NCBI GenBank assembly: GCA_002335605.1
Contig: BEDY01000001.1
Coordinates: forward strand, 2,108,001 to 2,172,000
Source: Prillingera fragicola
Lineage: Eukaryota > Basidiomycota > Tremellomycetes > Trichosporonales > Trichosporonaceae
DNA length: 64,000 bases
Direction of reading: 5' to 3'
This document shows, piece after piece, positions 21,542 to 32,495 of the stretch; within the stretch, counting starts at the first letter, position 1, and the number at the start of each line of letters is the position of its first letter. A model generated the notes under the pieces. That model saw only the letters and a program-made list of their open reading frames with translations. It had not been told where the DNA came from and did not search any database. Made by a program: the position numbers and the translations under genes.

Positions 21542-22737
21542 CGCGAGGGAACGCGTGGTGATGAACGCGGCGCGGCCCACCAGTGTCCCGAGTTGAGTAA
21601 GACTGACACGACGTGGCAATGACGACAACGCTGGCTAACAGATGCTAACACCTCACACAGCCGACAACAGGCCGACACCGCGGAGACGACATGAGTGAAG
21701 CAGTGGTGCCGGTGAACGACGCGCCGCGGTGACATTCCACGCGCTACGTCCAGGCGCCCGCGCCTGGGGGGCGGAGGGTGATATCCAGTCGGATACGGTA
21801 CGTCCTCTGCGCCGCGCTGGCGGGATTTCTAGCTGCAGCACAAGGCGGTCCAGCGAGGCGTATTAATTCTCCCAAAGCGCGGACATTGTCGCTGAGCTAT
21901 GAGGGCAGTGTGAGGGCACGACCTAAGGCACGGAGCCTTTGGAGGGTGTCGCCGGGTGGCTTGCGGCTGGGGCTTTTGCTGACTGAGTTTTGGGTCGGTG
22001 CGCGGGGTATGAGGGGCCGAATGGCGGGGAGGTGTTTGAAACTATGTTGGGAGATGGAGGTGGCGGGGAAGAGGTGTTGGGAGGGTTTGGTGGATGAGGA
22101 AACACGGCTAGGCGCGCGGTAGTGGCATCAGGCCTTGCCGTATTAGCCATGCGGACTGAAACACCTTGTCTTCTTGCCATTGATAGTGTCTGGTATGAAC
22201 TGGGCGGGGGCACCTTGTTAATGCATCACTCGCCGGGGCGGTCACGTCGCAAAGTGTAGAGCTGTCAAGGAAATCGACGGATGTGGCACTCTGGCTTCCG
22301 GCTAACAACTCGACGGCCGCCTCTGTCCGACCACTGCCCATGTGATGATCACTGACAATAATGTAGTTTGCACAATTCCCCACCTCCAACGTCTTGCTGA
22401 TCTGAAGACCACAAAGAGTCGACAGGGTGTAAGCGGCCCAGGCTGCTGGGAGCTACAATTAATTCTCAATTTAATTCGACATAGCTCGGCCAGTGGAATT
22501 CATGGACTCTGGTAAATTGTTTCCTGTCCGTAGCATCGCCGTAGCCTCTATAGTTTTCAGAAAAGCGCTCAGCTAGAGTTGGGCAAGGTTTAAGAGGGCG
22601 ACAAATGTACTGTAGCCTGATAGTCTGCGAGGAGCCATGGATGGGCCACCCTTGACTCGCGGTGCCACACTCTAATGATCGACTGTGCCGCCAGTTGCAT
22701 CATGATACAACATGATGACAACTACTGTCCAACACTG

Positions 22738-23133
22738 TCAAGCTCGCCCTCTCGCCCGCAGCACTATCCTGGTGAACCACACCACACCCACCTGCAGCAA
22801 TACCTGCTCGTGACAGCCTTCTTCCATATCACATCTACCTAGGTCTAACGCACCCCAAGGCATCACCACATTAGAGACGCCATCTTCCCTCACCCCCGCC
22901 GCCGGCCTCCACCCAAGCTCCACACTCGCCAACTCGAGTATCAACAGTTTGTACAGAGCCTTGCACGCTAACATGACGCTGGGCCCAGGCTCAAGGTTCT
23001 GCATATTACAATGACGGGTACTCCACCCAGCACGTCCATGCATTTTCAGTGAAATAACAAAATTTGCTTCCGCCACAAACCCACCACTGCCCAAATCGAC
23101 CTTCCCTCGCCATTCTTCTCCATCTGCATCCAC
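22738..23133 (-). CDS. Possible coding exon, unrecognised product
   Basis: A 131-residue open frame starting at an ATG, with a protein-like composition (GFVAEANFVISLKMHGRAGW, ALYKLLILELASVELGW). The frame stays open upstream to about 23200 (giving FSFRGEWVSYCFF), where intron-like GTAAGG...TTTCGCAG boundaries can be seen, so it could be the last exon of a gene. However third-position GC is lower than in the confident genes and I recognise no family. It may equally be non-coding. Confidence 0.22.
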   Translation of the reverse strand: MDADGEEWRGKVDLGSGGFVAEANFVISLKMHGRAGWSTRHCNMQNLEPGPSVMLACKALYKLLILELASVELGWRPAAGVREDGVSNVVMPWGALDLGRCDMEEGCHEQVLLQVGVVWFTRIVLRARGRA

Positions 23134-24209
23134 AAACGATGCAGTAAAAAAGCAATAAGAGACCCACTCCCCTCGAAAGGAGAATGAGCTGCTGCGAAAG
23201 ATTGAGCGAGCTTACACCCTTACGGGCGCAAGAGACGAGGTCCTCCCCTGAGACTATGAGTCGCTGTGCAATGGGCGAGGGCCAAACCTAACCGGTAGCA
23301 GGGTGAGGGCCACTAAACGGTTCAAGCAAGGTAAGTATGCTGACTTTCCAGCTAGTTGGGTATGAGCGGGCTGGGCGGTCAGGGGTGCAACGTCGTATAA
23401 AAGTGGAAGGTTGAAGCGATGTGGTGAGGGGAGCAGGGGCGCAGGTGGAGTGGCGGAAGCAAAATGGATGGCTGATGCACTTCACGTGGTTGTCCCTGAG
23501 CCTATTCTCCGGTGCGGCTTTGGTGCGGGCAGTGCGGGGGTGGCAACGGGAAACGCGTAGGTGGTGGGCACTTCGATACGGCCACCTACCTCGTCTACGC
23601 CAGACATGGAAGTGGCTTTTGCGCGCCGCCGTTCGACCTGATGCTCGACGATGGGAGGTGGTTGAGACGTCTCGGTCGGCGAGATGGATGTGGTGAAAGC
23701 ACAATGCACGATACGTGTGCGTGCGTCCTTTGGATCGGTTGGTGCTTCGGTGGGTTGGGGCGGAGTTGGCGTTTCCGCCGCTTGTCTGTTCGGTCAGTGT
23801 GTCGCTGTCAATGACTCGGGTGATGCAGTGCGAGGGTGGGTGGCGCTGTGAGAGTGTGGGAGTGTGAGAATGTGAGTGTGAGAGTGAGAATCTGCGAGTG
23901 TGACGCTGTGTGGTTTGGTGTGTGACAGAGGCCTTTGTGGCGACTGGATCGACACGAGGTACAGACTGGTGTTGACAAGAGCACAACAGCGCCGTCATAG
24001 TGGCACCCTCGCAGAGCCATCAAGTTTGCAGAGTGGCTGTCATTGACTGTGACTTGGAGTCCCGTCAGTCTAACGCAGAAAGCAGACCTCAGGGCCCCAG
24101 ACTCTACCAACACGCGAACAAGTAGCAGCAGATGTACATCTCGACTATGTAATCTTGGCATTTTCTTCAGACTCCCCGCGGCCCGACTCACGCCGCTCAC
24201 AATCACGCC

Positions 24210-24239
24210 TCACACACTCACACCTCACACACTCACGCC
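24210..24239. repeat. 15-bp tandem repeat, two copies, CA-rich
   Basis: TCACACACTCACACC is followed immediately by TCACACACTCACGCC. It ends 12 bp before the aldehyde dehydrogenase stop codon side at 24252, so it lies in that gene's 3' UTR. Complementary-type GTGTGAG sequence lies at 23848-23902. Confidence 0.65.
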
Positions 24240-24251
24240 TCGCCCACCAGC

Positions 24252-25806
24252 CTAGAGCTGGAGCGCAATCGACACCGACTTGGTCTGGGTGTACTCGGCG
24301 AGACTCGCCTCGCCGAGCTCACGACCGATACCGCTCTGCTTGTATCCGCCAAACGGCAGCTGGACGCTGGTGGCACCGTACTGGTTGATCCAGACGCTGC
24401 CCGCCTCGAGCTCGGCGGCCATGCGGAGGGCGGTGTCAATGCTCTTGGTGTGGAGACCGGCAGCGAGGCCGTACTCGGTGTCGTTTGCCTTTTCGACGAC
24501 CTCCTCGAGCGTCTTGAACGGGGCGATGCAGAGGACGGGACCGAAGATCTCATTCTGCAGGGGCGACTTTGCGTCGACGTCGGCAAAGATGGTGGGCTCG
24601 ATAAAGTTGCCGCCGAGGCTGGACGCGCCGCCGCCAACGACAACCTTGGCGCCACCCTCGACACCACCCTTGACGAGCGCGTTGATCCTCTCGCACTGGA
24701 GCGACGACACCTGGGGGCCCTGGTACGTGTTGGGGTCGAAGGGGTCGCCCGACTTGAGGGTCTCGGTGCGCTTCTTGAGGGCCTCGAGGAACTTGTCAAA
24801 GATGGGTGCCTCGACAAACGCGCGCGAGCCGGCAATGCAGACCTGGCCGTGGTTGAAGAAGATGCCGTTGAACACAGTCTCGACGGCCTTGTCAAAGTCG
24901 GCGTCGGCAAAGACAATGTGGGGCGACTTGCCGCCGAGCTCGAGCGAGACCTTCTTCAGGTTGGACTCGGCAGCGAGCTTGAGAATCTGCTTGTCAGCGC
25001 GTCCCTCATACAGTCACTCACAGTGCGGCCGACAAGGGTGGATCCGGTAAAGGCGACCTTGCGAATCTTCATGTGGCTAGCAATGGCGGCGCCGGCAGTC
25101 CTGCCGAGACCAGTGACAATGTTGACGACACCGGGGGGGAAGCCGGCCTCCTTGATGAGGTTGGCAGCGTACAGGGCCGAGAGAGGGGTCTGCTCAGCCG
25201 ACTTGAGCACGACAGTGTTGCCGGTAGCGACAGCGGGCGCGATCTTCCACGACCACATGAGAATGGGAAAGTTCCACTGCACGTTAGCACTAGCAGCAAA
25301 CGAAAGCTCACGGGGATAATCTGGCCGCAGACACCGTAAGGCTCCTTGCGGGTGTAGGCCATGGTGCCGGGACCCATGTCGGCAGTGGAGCCGGTAACCT
25401 TGTCGGCCCAGCCGGCATAGTACTTGAAGCACCCAATGGCGCCTCCGAGGTCAAGCGCATGGGCCATGGTGTAGGCCTTGCCGTTGTCGCTCGACTCGAT
25501 GGCGGCGATAATGGCGCGGTCGCGCTCGAGCAGCTCGGCCATCTTGTACAGCAGCGCCGCGCGGTCCGCGGGCTTGGTCTCGCGCCACTGGCGGCGGGCC
25601 TTGTCGGCTGCCTCGACGGCGACGTCAATGTCGGCCTCGTTGGCGGCCTCGACGTCGACAATCTTGTCCCCAGTGTAGGGGTTGGTGACCTCAATCTTCT
25701 TGTCGTGGCCGGCAACAAACTCGTTGTTGATGAACAGACCCGTGGGCTGGGTGTATTCCTTGCCGTTGGGCAGCTTGACGGTGGTGGAAAAGGCGTCCTT
25801 TGTCAT
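24252..25806 (-). CDS. Aldehyde dehydrogenase, NAD(P)+-dependent, probably cytosolic
   Basis: Exons 25806-25312, 25276-25022 and 24986-24252 encode 494 residues, the usual ALDH length. The signatures are complete: GQIIPWNFPI formed across the first splice, [20 protein letters not shown], the general base in SLELGGKS at about residue 267, the catalytic Cys in [11 protein letters not shown] at about 300, and [24 protein letters not shown]. It oxidises aldehydes to acids, as in ethanol-derived acetaldehyde metabolism or detoxification. The N-terminus ([15 protein letters not shown]) is not a targeting leader. The paralogue class cannot be fixed by eye. The upstream region is 1.3 kb and contains a long AGC repeat. 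Confidence 0.95.
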
Positions 25807-26116
25807 TGTGATTGGTATGAGATGAGATGATGAAGAATGAAGAGAAGAGGGGATGGGAATCTGGGCCACCCGGTTATGTACTAGTCTAGTGCGACACCGA
25901 GCCCACTCGGTCGGTGGGCTATGCTCTTGCTCTTCGTGATGCTTGTTCGTGATGCCGGGGCCCGGGGTTGCGGTGGCCGGCGCTGCATGAGGACCAAGAG
26001 GTGCCCGCTATATCGGATAAACGGGTCGGCATCAAGGGTCAATGTGCCGAAATGCGGTCGGCAATCTGCGACGACACTGTGCGACATACATGTTCCTTCG
26101 GCTCGACATGAACCGG

Positions 26117-26130
<14 letters not shown>

Positions 26131-26196
<66 letters not shown>
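26131..26196. repeat. (AGC)22 trinucleotide microsatellite
   Basis: Twenty-two uninterrupted AGC units, preceded by an imperfect stretch (GCAGCAGCAACAAC, 26117-26130). It lies about 330 bp upstream of the aldehyde dehydrogenase start. Such tracts vary in length between strains and form hairpins. Confidence 0.9.
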
Positions 26197-26197
<1 letters not shown>

Positions 26198-26982
26198 CTC
26201 AGCACGACGACAGTTTCTCTCCCCTCGTACAACTGCTCTCGAGCAGCGAGCAGCGAGCAGAGCAGCTCGGCCCATAGACACACCGAGGGAGACGTGGACA
26301 AACAGATGCACCGAAGCTCACCTCCCCTCCCACGGCACAACATTGATGCGAGACCTCCTATCTCACCCATGGCGCATCAACGTGCCGTGCTCCTCGCACG
26401 TCGGCACTGTGGTGCACTCTGCTCGCTTCGGTCTGGCCCACGCACACGTGTACATGCAAGCAGCCTGCCCTGCATACCGGAAATTTCTGCAACGCGGCAC
26501 ACAACTGTTGCAGGCCTGCGTCAGTCATCCTGTCGTCCTCTGAACCGCTTCCCTTCCATCCTCGACACACAGATACACATGAACACCATAGCAACCCAGC
26601 ATCTACCGTGAGTGAGCCGTGAGTGAGCGGCGAAGGGGGCTCGGAATACCATTTTCCGCGTCTACCGCCGGGCCAAGACGGCACGACCCCCTGCCGCCGG
26701 CCCAACGCGGCACGAGCGAGCTGGCCATGTTGGGCCCAGCCGAGCGTCCTGTGTGGGACTGGGTCTGTAGAGCGAGGACTGGAGGAGGGGAGCGAGAGAT
26801 CTGCTGCGGCTGCGCGAGCCGGCGGCAGGGGTTGACCGAGGTGAGAGCGCTATTGTCATTTCCGTGTCTGCTCTGCCTATTCTTCCAGAGTCCAGAGTCC
26901 AGAGGAGCACGAACATGCACCCGACGCAAGCCGGGACAGGACACAGGTGCATTCACGCAGTACAGAGACACAGCAAGAAAAA

Positions 26983-27049
26983 GGTCGTGAATAGTTTGAT
27001 CTTGGTCGTAAACAGGTCGTGTAGAGGGTCGTAAACACAGGCAGGTCGT
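26983..27049. repeat. Five-copy GGTCGT cluster
   Basis: GGTCGT occurs on the plus strand at 26983, 27004, 27015, 27027 and 27044, three of them followed by AA (GGTCGTAA). Five copies of a hexamer in 67 bp is far above chance. It lies just past the 3' end of the Ser/Pro-rich gene (minus strand, stop at 27136). It may be a protein-binding array or a decayed tandem repeat. Confidence 0.55.
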
Positions 27050-27135
27050 AACGCCGTTATCGCGGAGTGTGGAAACATCAATGCTACGCGCACAGAGCAC
27101 ACCAGGAGCTCGCCTCGCAGCACCCACTGGCGGGG

Positions 27136-28009
27136 CTACTCGCGCCCAGAGGGGTTACGCTGCAGGCCCTCCCCGCCAAAGCTGTCAAGACGAATCACGT
27201 CCTCGGACCCGCGCCGCTCACGCCGCTCAAGCTGGCCGCTAGCCGGCTCTGGCGCCGAGGGGAGGCGCAGGCCCGTCTCTGCGACTGTCGGCGAGGCGCC
27301 GCGGGGGAGACACAGGCTGCTTGGGAGGTCGTCGCTGGGGATCGACATCTCTGAGCGCAGCGAGCTTGACCGCGTGAGGCTCGGGCGGCGCGAGGAGGCC
27401 GACGAGCAGATCTTGACCGGTAGGTGGTTGAGTTTGCTCGCGTCGATTGGCGCTAGGAGGGGCGACACGTCGACCGTCTCGAGCGCGTCGGTGCCAGTGC
27501 TCTCGGGGGAGGCGTGGTGGTCTGCTTCAAAGTACGTTGGCATGACTGTCACACTTGGGCTGCGCGGGGTCGAGGGCGCACACGGGGACAGGGGCGAGCT
27601 GGGGCGGACGGTCGAGGAGTTGACTGTCCACCAGGTGCGGTGTGGGTGGCCCAGGCCGAGGTTCATTGAGCGTGCGCGGGAGCGTGGGGTGGTGTGGACG
27701 ACGGGTGTGTCGAAGAGGCACGCCGGGGCCACGGGGCGTGTACCGGTCATGGAGGTTGAGCGCGGGTGGCGGTACGGGAGGTGGGAGGGGGCGGTGTCTG
27801 GGGGAGAAGAGGAGGGGCGACGGAGCCCACGGACTAGTGGAGAGGGAGGAGAGACGTCGTCACTGTTGACGGGGGAGTCGGTGGTGATGGTCGAGTCTGC
27901 GGCGAGGACTGCCTGCTCAAGGATGGGAGTGGCGAGCTGAGAGTGAGCTCGAGCTGGGGGTTGGACGTACCTCCTCGTTGGGCTTTGACTCTTCAGTGTT
28001 ATCTGCCAT
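27136..28009 (-). CDS. Ser/Pro-rich unrecognised protein
   Basis: Exons 28009-27971 and 27936-27136 encode about 279 residues. Exon 1 is only 13 codons (MADNTEESKPNEE) and is joined by a 34-nt intron (GTACGT donor, CTCAG acceptor). I recognise no domain. The protein is low in complexity, with many SP/TP and RxxS sites (RRPSLTRSSSLRSEMS) and a few hydrophobic positions, as in a disordered phosphoprotein. The opposite strand has a 188-codon frame (27374-27940), but the minus model is longer, has a plausible start exon and matches the style of neighbouring genes. Strand assignment is therefore probable, not certain. Confidence 0.55.
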
Positions 28010-28807
28010 CTTGATGTCAACGGAGTGTGTCTAGAGTGTAAGCGACAATAAAAGTCATGTTTGCCAGACACTCACCATTGTGCCGTGCGAGTCTGGACCG
28101 GGCCAGGGCGGAATGTGACAAGGCGACCGGCGAACAACAGCAAAGAGTCTTAAGAGCGCGATGCCAGCGAACACGTGTGTGAGTGAACGCAGAGGGTCGT
28201 GGAACAATGGATACTGATGCAGTGCACGCAGTGTTTGTGGTGGAAGAAATGGTCCTCGTAGAGGAGCTGACTGCGCCCTCTCCCACACTTGCCGTTGGTT
28301 GTGGGTGTGCTCGAGGTTTCCGAAGGGTCCAGTGTGCTAGTTGTATAAGAAGAAGAGGGAGTCGTAGTAGAAGCAGTGAGAAAAGGGGACTAGAAGAAGC
28401 AAAAGTAGAGTGTTTATGAATGAGCAAGTGCTCAGTCTGGGGAACACAGGCATGTGGAGGTTTGTCCCAACAACACTGTTGGTCGCACAGGCCACCAGTC
28501 ACAGCCAGACAAAGCACATTCTTCATCGCCCCCCACGACTTGCGTTCTTTTGACACTGGTGAGCTGAAGAGCAGACTTTCCTGTAAGCGAAACTGCTTGC
28601 AAGTGCTCCAGATGCGGTCAGCATGTTAGTCAATTCGCTCTGGATCACCTCCACCCTGCTACGTCAACATCAACACACACTGCAGTCGATGAGCAGTGAG
28701 CAGCAAATCACGCTCGTCAGTACCAGCGAGCTCTCACAGCAACCACCACGCGTTAATGCACCAGAAATCCATACCCAGACCAAATCCCAGCCAAGTCCCA
28801 ACCAACC
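28010..28807. other. Intergenic between IST1 3' end and the Ser/Pro-rich gene
   Basis: 798 bp acting as 3' flank of IST1 and promoter of the Ser/Pro-rich gene, both on the minus strand. Open frames of 78-179 codons here have no recognisable product. Confidence 0.55.
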
Positions 28808-29822
28808 CTAGCGCAAGTTCTTGAGCCTGTCAAACCGTGCCGCCAACTCGTCCTCGGCCGTCGGTTTCTTGACCACAACCGTCGTCCGCGGTGCAGCCAC
28901 CTTTGGTTGCTCTGGAGCCACCTTTTCCTCTTTTGCAGGGGATGCCGACGCCGTCCGCTCCTTTGCCGGCTCCTTTAGTCCCTCCTCCTTTGTCGTTCCC
29001 TCCGCCTCCGCCTCGTCCCCGCCGTCCACGTCGTCTTCGTCGTCGTCGTCGTCCTTGGCTTCGCCTGGCGCACCTGCCAATCGCGGGATATAGCTCACGC
29101 CGTACCCGCGCGCAATCTCTGTAAGATACGCGTCGACAAGCTCGGCAGGGGGCGTGTAGAGGACGAGTTTGGAAACGATGCGTGGCGGGACGGATTCCGG
29201 GGCCGGGTCCGAGGTCTGCAGCGAGAGGGAAAAGTTGCGGCCGTACTAGGTAGTGTTAGCTTGAATAGACGAGACTGTGACAGGACTCACTTTGTGCATG
29301 AGGATCTCACGCAGGACATGCAGCTCCTTCAGCTCCGTCCTCGGCGCGGCATAGACAATTGCGCAGACGGCGTCCGCGATGGATGGCTCGGGTTCCTCTC
29401 CACTGCCCATCAGCTCCCCACTTTCGCGTTAGAACCCACCTAGAAGCGTCCAAGAGCCCAAACCTGGCCTGCAGCTTCTCAGCATATAGCTCGAGCAGCT
29501 CTAGCAGCTCGACGTAGATGTCATCCTGGATGATGCCCTCTACGCGGAGCTTTGCGGTTTCGATCCTGCCCTTTTGGACGAGATCGGCAATGTCGCGCCG
29601 TGATTTCTTGGCGAGGGCGAGTTTCTTCTCTTGGAGCGTGCGGAGGCGTTGGATAGAGAGTTTGATTTGCACCTGCCAACTCGTTAGTTGTCTGCAGAGG
29701 CTGTTGGGGGTGGTCTTGGCGCTGAGGGGGGCAGCGCTGTGCCGAGGCGGGCGGCGACGGTGACAGAATGAAGAAGATCCGTGCAGACCTACCTTTGTGC
29801 GAGCTGGGTTCCAGGGCACCAT
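28808..29822 (-). CDS. IST1: Ist1, ESCRT-III associated regulator of Vps4
   Basis: Exons 29822-29793, 29672-29440, 29402-29291 and 29245-28808 encode 270 residues. The Ist1 helical domain spans residues 1-165: MVPWNPARTKVQIKLSIQRLRTLQEKK, then SRRDIADLVQKGRIETAKLRVEGII and ELLELYAEKLQARFGLL, and IADAVCAIVYAAPRTELKELHVLREILMHKYGRNF. Ist1 binds Did2/CHMP1 and Vps4 at endosomes and tunes multivesicular-body sorting. The C-terminus is acidic and Lys/Pro-rich (DDDDDEDDVDGGDEAEAE), ending in an AARFDRLKNLR helix similar to a MIT-interacting motif. Divergent from FMC1 with 198 bp between start codons. Confidence 0.94.
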
Positions 29823-30020
29823 CGTTGCAGCAACACAAGATGGAAAGAGACACGAGATGCGAGGTAGATAGCACTACTGGTACGTCACTCACAAGACTCG
29901 GCCGGGTAACAGCGGAGCCCAATGACGGAAGCAAAATGTCGATGAACGACCACCACAGCTGAAGAACATTACAACAGCGACGACGACCACGACACTCTTC
30001 ACGCAAGCAAGCAAGCCAGC

Positions 30021-30557
30021 ATGTCCGCACCCAAGACTACCCACCTCTACCGCTCCCTCCTCCGCGAACTGCGCTTGGCCGTACGTATCCTCGCTGCTCG
30101 GGCTCTCGGAGTGCTGCCACGCGCTTTTCACGGGCAACGATCGCCTGACGCCGAGCTCCTCTCCTGATGCGACACTGACACACACAGTCCAAGCAGCCTC
30201 CCGCGTCGCGCAACATGGACGTCAACAACCGCTTGCGCTCCATGGTCACTGCTGCCACGAGCCAGAGCGCGCTCGACAAGACGCTCACTGAGGCCCGCGA
30301 CTTTCTCCGCGCCACGAGGATACACGCTGTGAGTGTCTGTGTGCTGTCCTGTTCTATGGTTCTTGAATGCCTCTAGTGCAGACGGAGAACGAAAGGACTA
30401 GCTGTGGCGGCACGCCAGGGCCCATGACCAGCACTGACTCACCCAGGACCTCCTGAAGAGGTACAACCCGATCCACGACATGACCGAGCAGGAGCGCATC
30501 CACGCGACTGCCAGGCGAGTAGGCCTCGACACCCCCATCGAGTTCAAGAAGGAGTAG
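30021..30557 (+). CDS. FMC1: Fmc1, LYR-type assembly factor for mitochondrial ATP synthase
   Basis: Exons 30021-30080, 30188-30328 and 30447-30557 encode 103 residues. The N-terminal LYRSLLRELRLA matches the LYR-motif fold, and the C-terminal half has LLKRYNPIHDMTEQERIHATARRVGLDTP, typical of the Fmc1 group. Fmc1 stabilises Atp12 and so supports assembly of the F1 catalytic head in the matrix. The size (about 100-150 residues in the family) fits. Short genes with three exons like this one are easily missed by ORF-based methods. Confidence 0.88.
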
Positions 30558-30956
30558 GGCCATGCTTGCATTGTAGGGTGTAGTAGAGGGCCGGTATAGC
30601 GGCGTAGGGCTGCCGGCGCCGTGTTAACGGCCACCGGTACAGCGGAGGGCGCGGGCGGTAGTCACCATTAGTGTTTGATAGGCAGTATCCACCACATGCA
30701 TGAGCATATATCACGGTTCGTAGTACAAGCAGCCATCATCCCAAGCAGTAACAGCAGCCCCAGGATGAGCAACGCTGTGATACGCTGCGTGGGTGCGAGG
30801 ACCAGCTTTTGACCTTGTTGTTGAGTCCGACGTAATCGGGCGATCGGCCAGGAATTTTGGCTTCCACCCGACATGCACCACTGACTGAACCTTTGGTCCA
30901 TCTACTCTCTCTCGTCGCCGTTGTAACCACCCCAACAGTCACTTTAACTGCCCAAA
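30558..30956. other. Intergenic between FMC1 and XPT1-like gene
   Basis: 399 bp of tandem-oriented spacer: FMC1 3' UTR and promoter of the next gene. Nothing further recognised. Confidence 0.55.
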
Positions 30957-32268
30957 ATGGCTCCCCCCATGTGTGTATACCCTGCCAGTTGTGGGAGAGG
31001 ACGAGGGTGGCGCTGACTGCCAAGGCTGCGCTTGAGCTACAATGACATCCACAACGCTATCCAGGCGTCGGCGCCCAAGATTATGAAGGAGTTCAGTGAG
31101 TGTTTTGCCATGTGGGGTATGCCGGCCAGTGCAGGTCGGGCAAGCGATGGAGATACGGGGAGCAGAGTGGCATGGCGTCTATGCTTGCGGCGCGACGCTG
31201 CGTGCTTGTCGTGCGGCGTCATGGCTGCACGCGACTCCACAGGCAATGGAGATAACGACCACGGCCTCGCGCATTGCAACACCGTCTTTCGGAAATCGCT
31301 GCCAACGACGCCCACACCTGTCCTCCTTCATCTCCATCGCCTCCCTCCCTCTCTGCACTGCAGACTAGCATACGCCAGCGCCCCATCTTATCACACGCTA
31401 ACCACGCAGCCCCCGACCTCTTCATCGCTATCGGCGGCGGCGGCTTCATCCCCGCGCGTATCCTCCGTACATTCTGCAAGACCGACGTCGACGGCAAGAA
31501 GCGCAACATTCCTATCCAGGCCGTTGGCCTTACTCTCTACGAGTCGATGGGTGGCGTGAGTCTTTGCCAGGGTGTTGGGGCGGGCGAGCACGAGCGGCGC
31601 GTGGTGCCTAGCACACCTGCTGCTCACCAGCTGTGCATTCCCTGCCGATGAAGAACCCTGTGCTGATACCCCAGATCGAGGAGGTTCTCGGCGCCGAGGT
31701 CGTTCGTGTCCAGTGGATCGACTTCTCGACCGTAAGTAATCCGCGGCCCATGATAGGCCCGACGCTAAAGCTCGCAGCTCGGCAAGAAGCTCGCCCACGG
31801 CGGTCTTCTCGGTCGCCGTATCCTTGTCGTTGACGAGGTTGACGACACTCGCACTACCCTTGTGTAGGTTTCTTCAGTCCCGCCAAGCCAGGTTGGAGCT
31901 GACAGTCCTAAAGTTACACAATCCGCGAGCTCCAGAAGGACATCAACAAGCAGCTCGAGGCCGTCACCGACGTCGAGGAGCGCGAGAAGCTCCGTGCCGC
32001 TACCAAGCTGGCCATCTTTGTTGTCCACAACAAGTGAGTCAACGCCAGAGGGAGGGGGATCAGTGTACCGCCTCCCCAGGCTCTCTGACAAGGTTGCTAA
32101 CCCGCGCGCAGGCTCAAGCCTAAAGCCGGCGACATTCCCGAGGGTGTCCAGTACTTTTCGGCCGTCGACACCCCCGACGTCTGGCTCGCATACCCCTGGG
32201 AGTGCGAGGACGACATTGACGAGCACGACGCGCTCCGCAAGGACAACCCCAAGCTCGAGGAGCTCTAG
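30957..32268 (+). CDS. XPT1: Hypoxanthine/xanthine phosphoribosyltransferase (Xpt1/Hpt1 family)
   Basis: Seven exons: 30957-30970, 31025-31095, 31410-31555, 31675-31731, 31778-31863, 31914-32033, 32112-32268, giving 216 residues. After a 14-nt first exon (MAPPM) the protein reads LRLSYNDIHNAIQ, PDLFIAIGGGGFIPARILR, NIPIQAVGLTLYE, then the PRPP-binding loop RILVVDEVDDTRTT at about residues 110-124, and VHNKLKPKAGDIPEG and WLAYPWECEDDIDEH. It salvages purine bases to nucleotides using PRPP. The QAVGLTLYE and PWECEDDIDEH blocks look closer to yeast Xpt1 than to Hpt1, but substrate preference cannot be settled here. Intron 2 (314 nt) is unusually long for the window. Confidence 0.92.
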
Positions 32269-32442
32269 ACAGCTGTACCGACGTATTTGCATGTATAGGA
32301 TATAGACATTTTGGATAACCTGCTGCTGCTCCTGCGCTCCTGCTCGCTGCCCCCTGCTATCATGCTGCTCTGTTCAGATATGGCAGACAATGTGGTCGTC
32401 ATGATCCAGGCTGGGTAAACTTTTGGGTGGGTGGTGCAAGGT

Positions 32443-32448
32443 CACGTG
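32443..32448. promoter_or_regulatory. CACGTG box upstream of the DNA ligase gene
   Basis: A single CACGTG preceded by GT, 48 bp upstream of the first candidate start codon (32496). Same core as in the TPT1/FIP1 and Zrg17-like promoters. Confidence 0.5.
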
Positions 32449-32495
32449 CTCCGCGGCCCCGCATTCACGCCGCAATGTTGTGACGAGCAAGGACA

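Larger units (their letters stand above)
21402..24251. other. Gene-poor 2.85-kb interval between SUI3 and the aldehyde dehydrogenase gene
   Basis: The longest stretch without a confident gene. It contains a 31-bp tandem repeat (21484-21541), an AT-rich patch near 22450-22490, an isolated minus-strand open frame (22738-23133, listed separately), GTGTGAG-type low-complexity sequence (23848-23902) and a 15-bp tandem repeat of the complementary type (24210-24239). Since both flanking genes end here (convergent), no promoter is required by known genes. Confidence 0.6.
25807..27135. other. Intergenic, 1.3 kb upstream of the aldehyde dehydrogenase gene
   Basis: Contains the (AGC)22 tract and the GGTCGT cluster listed separately. 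Open frames here run through the AGC tract as poly-Ala, poly-Ser or poly-Cys and are not supported. No gene is called. Confidence 0.6.

Noticed and set aside
23288..23998. 236-codon minus-strand frame
   Set aside because: His/Ser/Thr/Arg-rich translation of CA-type low-complexity DNA; no family features and no matching exon signals.
25921..26611. Plus- and minus-strand frames through the AGC tract (poly-Ser, poly-Ala, poly-Cys)
   Set aside because: The homopolymers follow directly from the microsatellite; flanking residues show no domain and starts are arbitrary.
27374..27940. 188-codon plus-strand frame opposite the Ser/Pro-rich gene
   Set aside because: The minus-strand model is longer, has a plausible start exon and intron, and a Ser/Pro composition common in this genome; strand remains only probable.
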